From a bacterium 1xD8-48 (GTDB lineage Bacteria; Bacillota; Clostridia; Lachnospirales; Lachnospiraceae), in contig QZDS01000007.1 of NCBI GenBank assembly GCA_009917455.1, forward strand, positions 62,001 to 126,000: 64,000 bases of DNA, read 5' to 3'. Position numbers and translations under genes: made by a program. This document shows, in pieces, positions 61,025 through 64,000 of the stretch; the first letter of the stretch is position 1; every line of letters starts with the position of its first letter. The notes beneath the pieces were generated by a model. The model did no database searches. It was not told where the DNA came from and saw only the letters and a list, made by a program, of their open reading frames with translations.

Positions 61025-61315
61025 TTATTTCGTCATATCCATCTTCGCCTTGATTTTGTCCATGGCGTCCACAAACACAAGGATTTCCGCCACCACCTCA
61101 TACAGCTCGGGCGGTATCATATCCCCTATTTCCAGGCGCGATAAGGTATCCGCCAGCTTATCGTCCCTGTGTACCGGCACCTCCGATTCCTTTGCCTTCT
61201 CGATTATCCGCTCGGCCAGCGCCCCTTTTCCGCTTGCAATTACCCGGGGAGCGTCGTCGCCCGGGTCATAGGAGAGAGCAATCGCCTGTTTTACCTTTTC
61301 TTTTTTTTCCGCCAT
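61025..61315 (-). CDS. Orphan FlhB-like C-terminal domain protein (YlqH-like)
   Basis: 96 residues resembling only the cytoplasmic domain of FlhB/EscU/YscU: KQAIALSYDPGDDAPRVIAS, then GALAERIIEKAKESEVPVH and LSRLEIGDMIPPELYEVVAE. The transmembrane part and the NPTH autocleavage motif are absent. The ATG at 61315 matches the domain start; a longer frame to 61396 has no support. B. subtilis ylqH has the same architecture and location after ylqG. The function of these orphan domains is unknown. Confidence 0.88.
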   Translation of the reverse strand: MAEKKEKVKQAIALSYDPGDDAPRVIASGKGALAERIIEKAKESEVPVHRDDKLADTLSRLEIGDMIPPELYEVVAEILVFVDAMDKIKAKMDMTK

Positions 61316-61401
61316 ATCCCTTTCCGCCTTTTCTTTCTGTCCATGCTCCGTCTGTCTGCTTTGTCTTTTTTCATTCCCTGCCTGGCAAAACCGCATTCCC
61401 G

Positions 61402-62982
61402 TTATGCCCTTGCATCAAAGGAATATCCCGCCAGCGCGGAAATATTTTTCCCCTGTTTTAGGATTTCATCCATCACACTGGTTCCCTCCTCCTTATTGAT
61501 GAACTCCGCGTTCATGGAATATCCCCTGTCCGAAAGCCGCTTATTTAAAATATCGATATTGTCCGCAATCAAATCCAGCGCGCTGTCATCCTGCAGATAA
61601 AATTTCGTGGCAACCTTCTGACTGGTCATGGAAACATGGACATCCACGCTTCCCAGATGCTCCATATCCAGGTGAAGAAGGGCACTGACGCTTCCGTCCT
61701 TTTTGGCAAGGCTCTTCTTGTTGGTGTAGACAAAAAGCTCTCCGTTTGCATTCTGCCCCTGCATTTTCAGCGGAATCTGCACGTAGGTAAACATCTGATT
61801 CAGCTGATTCATAAAATTAATATTATTGGATACATTAGCAACGGTTTTGGCAAGAGGGGTATCCGCCCTGGCGCTCTGGGACAACGCCTGATTTAAACGG
61901 TTCATCTGATTATTCAGCCTCTCGTAAAGCTTATCCACGCTCTTTTCCTCCGCCACCTCCTCCGGGGAAAGAAGCCACTGACGTCCCATTTCGTTTTTCA
62001 GAATCTGCTTAAACTCCTTCCCGTCTAAAAGCTCCATAAGGGACTTCTTATCCGGCCAGTCGCCCTGTGAGAGAAGTCTTTGCATCTCATTTAAAAGCTC
62101 TTTACCGCCCATACGGTTATTTATAACCGCATTTGTCATCTCCTCCGGAAAACCTGCCTGCTTTAACTGACGCGCCAGCTCTGACAGCTCTTTCCCTGAA
62201 AGGGGCAGCGTTCCGGCCATATCTCCCGCTCCTTTTCCCTGACCTGCAAGAGCCTCCGGACTTTCATCAAAAGCAGTCTCCTCCGATCCGTCAAGCAGCG
62301 CGCCCAGAACATCCCTGTAAAAGGAAAGCCCCTCCTGAAGATTATCGCTGTCTGCAATTTCCTTAAAGCTCTGCGTAAAGGCGTCCATCATATCGGACAG
62401 GCTCTGTCCGAGCTGATGCTGATAATTCTTATAAGCCTCGAACTGGGCGATATTTTCCGGCGTCACCGGCAGGGAGAGCCGCTGCATCTGCACCAGCGTC
62501 TGCAGATTTGCTGCCGGATTGGCATTCACCAGACGGTTCATCTGATACAGAGACTGCCTGTTGATGGGAAGCCCCTCCTGCATCATGGCCTTCACCATTG
62601 CCGCCGTCACGCTGTTTTCGGGAAGCCCCGCCGCCTGCAGCGCCTTGGATACATTGGGGTCATTCCCCATATTTTCAAAAAGAGGGCTCAGCACTACCCG
62701 GCTGCTGCTGTTGTTTTTGATTTGAAAGGTGAGAAGCTGCCCGATTTGCGCGGACATTCCCCCTTCAAGCTTCGCCTGCAGCAGTTGGTTTTTTCCGATG
62801 GCAATCAGAATATCGCTGCCATCACGGGTAAGCACCTCGCCTGCAATGGTCTGTCCCGGCTGTTTTCCCATGACAGCCTCCATTCCGTTTTTCAGCCCCT
62901 GTTCCAGAGCCGGCGAGCTTTCCACATTTGTATTTCCTGTATAATTTTGACTTATCTGGCCGAAAAAAGCCGAAAGCTTCAT
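61402..62982 (-). CDS. FliK-like protein (YlqG-like)
   Basis: 526 residues. The C-terminal part (about 430-515; LLHLDMEHLGSVDVHVSMTS, ADNIDILNKRLSDRGYSMNA) has the flagellar hook-length control (Flg_hook) fold signature. The N-terminal 400 residues are Gln/Asn/Leu-rich helical sequence without a recognised domain. The ATG at 62982 has GAGGG 6 nt upstream; the ATG two codons earlier does not. It is paired with the FlhB-like domain gene, mirroring the FliK-FlhB substrate-switch partnership, but there are no flagellar genes in the window. Confidence 0.85.
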   Translation of the reverse strand: MKLSAFFGQISQNYTGNTNVESSPALEQGLKNGMEAVMGKQPGQTIAGEVLTRDGSDILIAIGKNQLLQAKLEGGMSAQIGQLLTFQIKNNSSSRVVLSPLFENMGNDPNVSKALQAAGLPENSVTAAMVKAMMQEGLPINRQSLYQMNRLVNANPAANLQTLVQMQRLSLPVTPENIAQFEAYKNYQHQLGQSLSDMMDAFTQSFKEIADSDNLQEGLSFYRDVLGALLDGSEETAFDESPEALAGQGKGAGDMAGTLPLSGKELSELARQLKQAGFPEEMTNAVINNRMGGKELLNEMQRLLSQGDWPDKKSLMELLDGKEFKQILKNEMGRQWLLSPEEVAEEKSVDKLYERLNNQMNRLNQALSQSARADTPLAKTVANVSNNINFMNQLNQMFTYVQIPLKMQGQNANGELFVYTNKKSLAKKDGSVSALLHLDMEHLGSVDVHVSMTSQKVATKFYLQDDSALDLIADNIDILNKRLSDRGYSMNAEFINKEEGTSVMDEILKQGKNISALAGYSFDARA

Positions 62983-63004
62983 AACCATCCCTCACATTAC
63001 AAAT

Positions 63005-63763
63005 TTAACATATATTTTTGATAAAGCTTCTCCTGTGGATAGGCGTCGGGCCATCCTTGCGCAAGGCGTCAATATGCGCCGCCGCTCCGTATCCCTTATT
63101 GGATGCAAAGCCATACCCTGGATAAATACTGTCATACTCCACCATCAGCCGGTCTCTTGTGACCTTTGCAACGATACTGGCCGCCGCAATGGAAATGCTT
63201 TTGGCGTCGCCCTTGATAATCGGCACCTGTCTGATATTGACGCCCGGAATCGTAACCGCGTCGTTGAGCAGGATGTCCGGCTCCGGATTTAATTTCCCCA
63301 CAGCCTCCCGCATGGCCTCGTAAGTGGCCTGCAGAATATTAATTTCGTCAATCCGCTCAGGGGAAACCAATCCCAGCCCCACCGCAACTGCCTTTTCTAT
63401 AATAATATCATATAACTCTTCTCTCTTTTTTTCGGTCAGTTGCTTCGAATCATTAAGATACAAAATATCACAATCTTTCGGCAGGATAACGGCGCCGGCC
63501 ACCACCGGCCCGGCCAACGGTCCCCGGCCCACCTCGTCGATGCCGCAAATCCGGGTAAAGGAAGCATACTTTTTCTCAAACTCCTTCATTTTTTCCGTAC
63601 GCGCCAGTTCTTTTTCAAAGGCATCCAGTTTTTTCCGCGCTTTTTCCACAAGCGCCTTTACCCCCGGGCGCACGTCCGTCCCGTAGGTATTTATAAAAGC
63701 AGACAGCCCGGAAATATCGGCTGCCTGCATCATGCTTTTGATCTCACTTATCTTCTGTTCCAT
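63005..63763 (-). CDS. rnhB: Ribonuclease HII
   Basis: Removes ribonucleotides and RNA from RNA-DNA hybrids. The 252 residues have an N-terminal helical extension of about 65 residues, as in Bacillus RNase HII. The catalytic domain has ICGIDEVGRGPLAGPVVAGA (first Asp-Glu), LNDSKQLTEKKRE, and Asp in LLNDAVTI. SIAAASIVAKVTRDR follows. The ATG at 63763 with GGGAA upstream is preferred; the frame from 63826 would overlap lepB by about 50 nt. Confidence 0.95.
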   Translation of the reverse strand: MEQKISEIKSMMQAADISGLSAFINTYGTDVRPGVKALVEKARKKLDAFEKELARTEKMKEFEKKYASFTRICGIDEVGRGPLAGPVVAGAVILPKDCDILYLNDSKQLTEKKREELYDIIIEKAVAVGLGLVSPERIDEINILQATYEAMREAVGKLNPEPDILLNDAVTIPGVNIRQVPIIKGDAKSISIAAASIVAKVTRDRLMVEYDSIYPGYGFASNKGYGAAAHIDALRKDGPTPIHRRSFIKNIC

Positions 63764-63774
63764 ATCTGTTCCCG

Positions 63775-64000
63775 CTACTGATGCTGAATCATGCCAATTT
63801 TGTTTAACGGCCAGATTCGCATCCACGCTTTCCCTATAAATTCGTTTCTCTGAATATTTCCCACCGCCGGGTCTCTGCTGTCGGAACTGTTGTTCCTGTT
63901 GTCCCCCATCACGAAATACTCGTCTTTTCCAAGTTCCACCGGCTCATACGCCCGCCCCGGATCCGCAATGGCCTCCTTGCCGTAGGATTCCGCAAGCATC
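63775..64000 (-). CDS. lepB: Signal peptidase I (partial, 5' end outside window)
   Basis: C-terminal 74 residues of a type I signal peptidase. Box E, EYFVMGDNRNNSSDSRDP, and the following IGKAWMRIWPLNKIG are diagnostic. The catalytic Ser and Lys boxes lie beyond base 64000. The frame stays open to the window edge. The stop is 11 nt before the rnhB start, so the two are probably cotranscribed. Confidence 0.93.
   Translation of the reverse strand, partial: MLAESYGKEAIADPGRAYEPVELGKDEYFVMGDNRNNSSDSRDPAVGNIQRNEFIGKAWMRIWPLNKIGMIQHQ

Overview
The window looks like chromosomal DNA of an anaerobic, spore-forming member of the Clostridia, most likely a gut Lachnospiraceae relative. The evidence is formate-tetrahydrofolate ligase, a Re-type citrate synthase, Rex, SpoIVA, a SpoIIIE/FtsK-TepA pair, BspA-like leucine-rich surface proteins with a class B sortase, and Firmicutes-type operon order (rnhB-ylqG-ylqH-yraN; alr-mazF; der-plsY-gpsA). 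Almost all genes lie on the minus strand. Only an ABC-F ATPase and a PRPP-synthetase-like gene are on the plus strand.

Layout on the minus strand, from high to low coordinates. 63.8-59.6 kb: signal peptidase I (cut by the window edge), RNase HII, orphan FliK-like and FlhB-like proteins, YraN, and a laccase-domain protein. 59.6-58.2 kb: a decayed stretch with an aldo/keto reductase fragment, two small ORFs and a frameshifted cysteine-rich KTR gene. 57.9-54.5 kb: a two-component system. 54.4-53.2 kb: the plus-strand PRPP-synthetase-like gene. 53.1-48.7 kb: DUF512 protein, Der, PlsY and GpsA, ending in a duplicated palindromic repeat. 48.4-46.3 kb: MoxR ATPase plus VWA protein. 46.2-44.8 kb: a DUF4143 ATPase. 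44.7-39.7 kb: a BMP-type nucleoside ABC transporter. 39.7-36.4 kb: TyrS, a YgjP-like metallopeptidase and SpoIVA behind a sigma-E-like promoter.

36.3-30.6 kb is the most unusual part. It holds four tandem copies of an Rpn (PD-(D/E)XK) nuclease gene, two full length and two decayed. A DUF1016 nuclease and a Uma2 nuclease sit inside the most decayed copy. Both decayed copies keep the same C-terminal segment with a good internal ribosome binding site, as expected if that segment is a separate product. 30.5-21.1 kb is a surface locus: a class B sortase and two large LRR proteins with matching TPxTGD sorting signals. It is followed by a BrnT toxin remnant with its antitoxin and an intracellular subtilisin.

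19.5-16.1 kb is a Re-citrate synthase / GntR regulator / isocitrate dehydrogenase operon (citrate to 2-oxoglutarate) with a GntR-type operator on its -10 box. Next come a 152-bp palindrome and a JAMM-domain protein with a small partner. At 13.0 kb a Rex-like operator covers the -35 boxes of two divergent promoters, one for rex and its operon and one for the ABC-F gene. The rex side continues into a coiled-coil protein, Nnr, alanine racemase, MazF, a CorC/HlyC protein, YebC and a membrane protein. A terminator, TepA, FtsK/SpoIIIE and the partial fhs gene finish the window.
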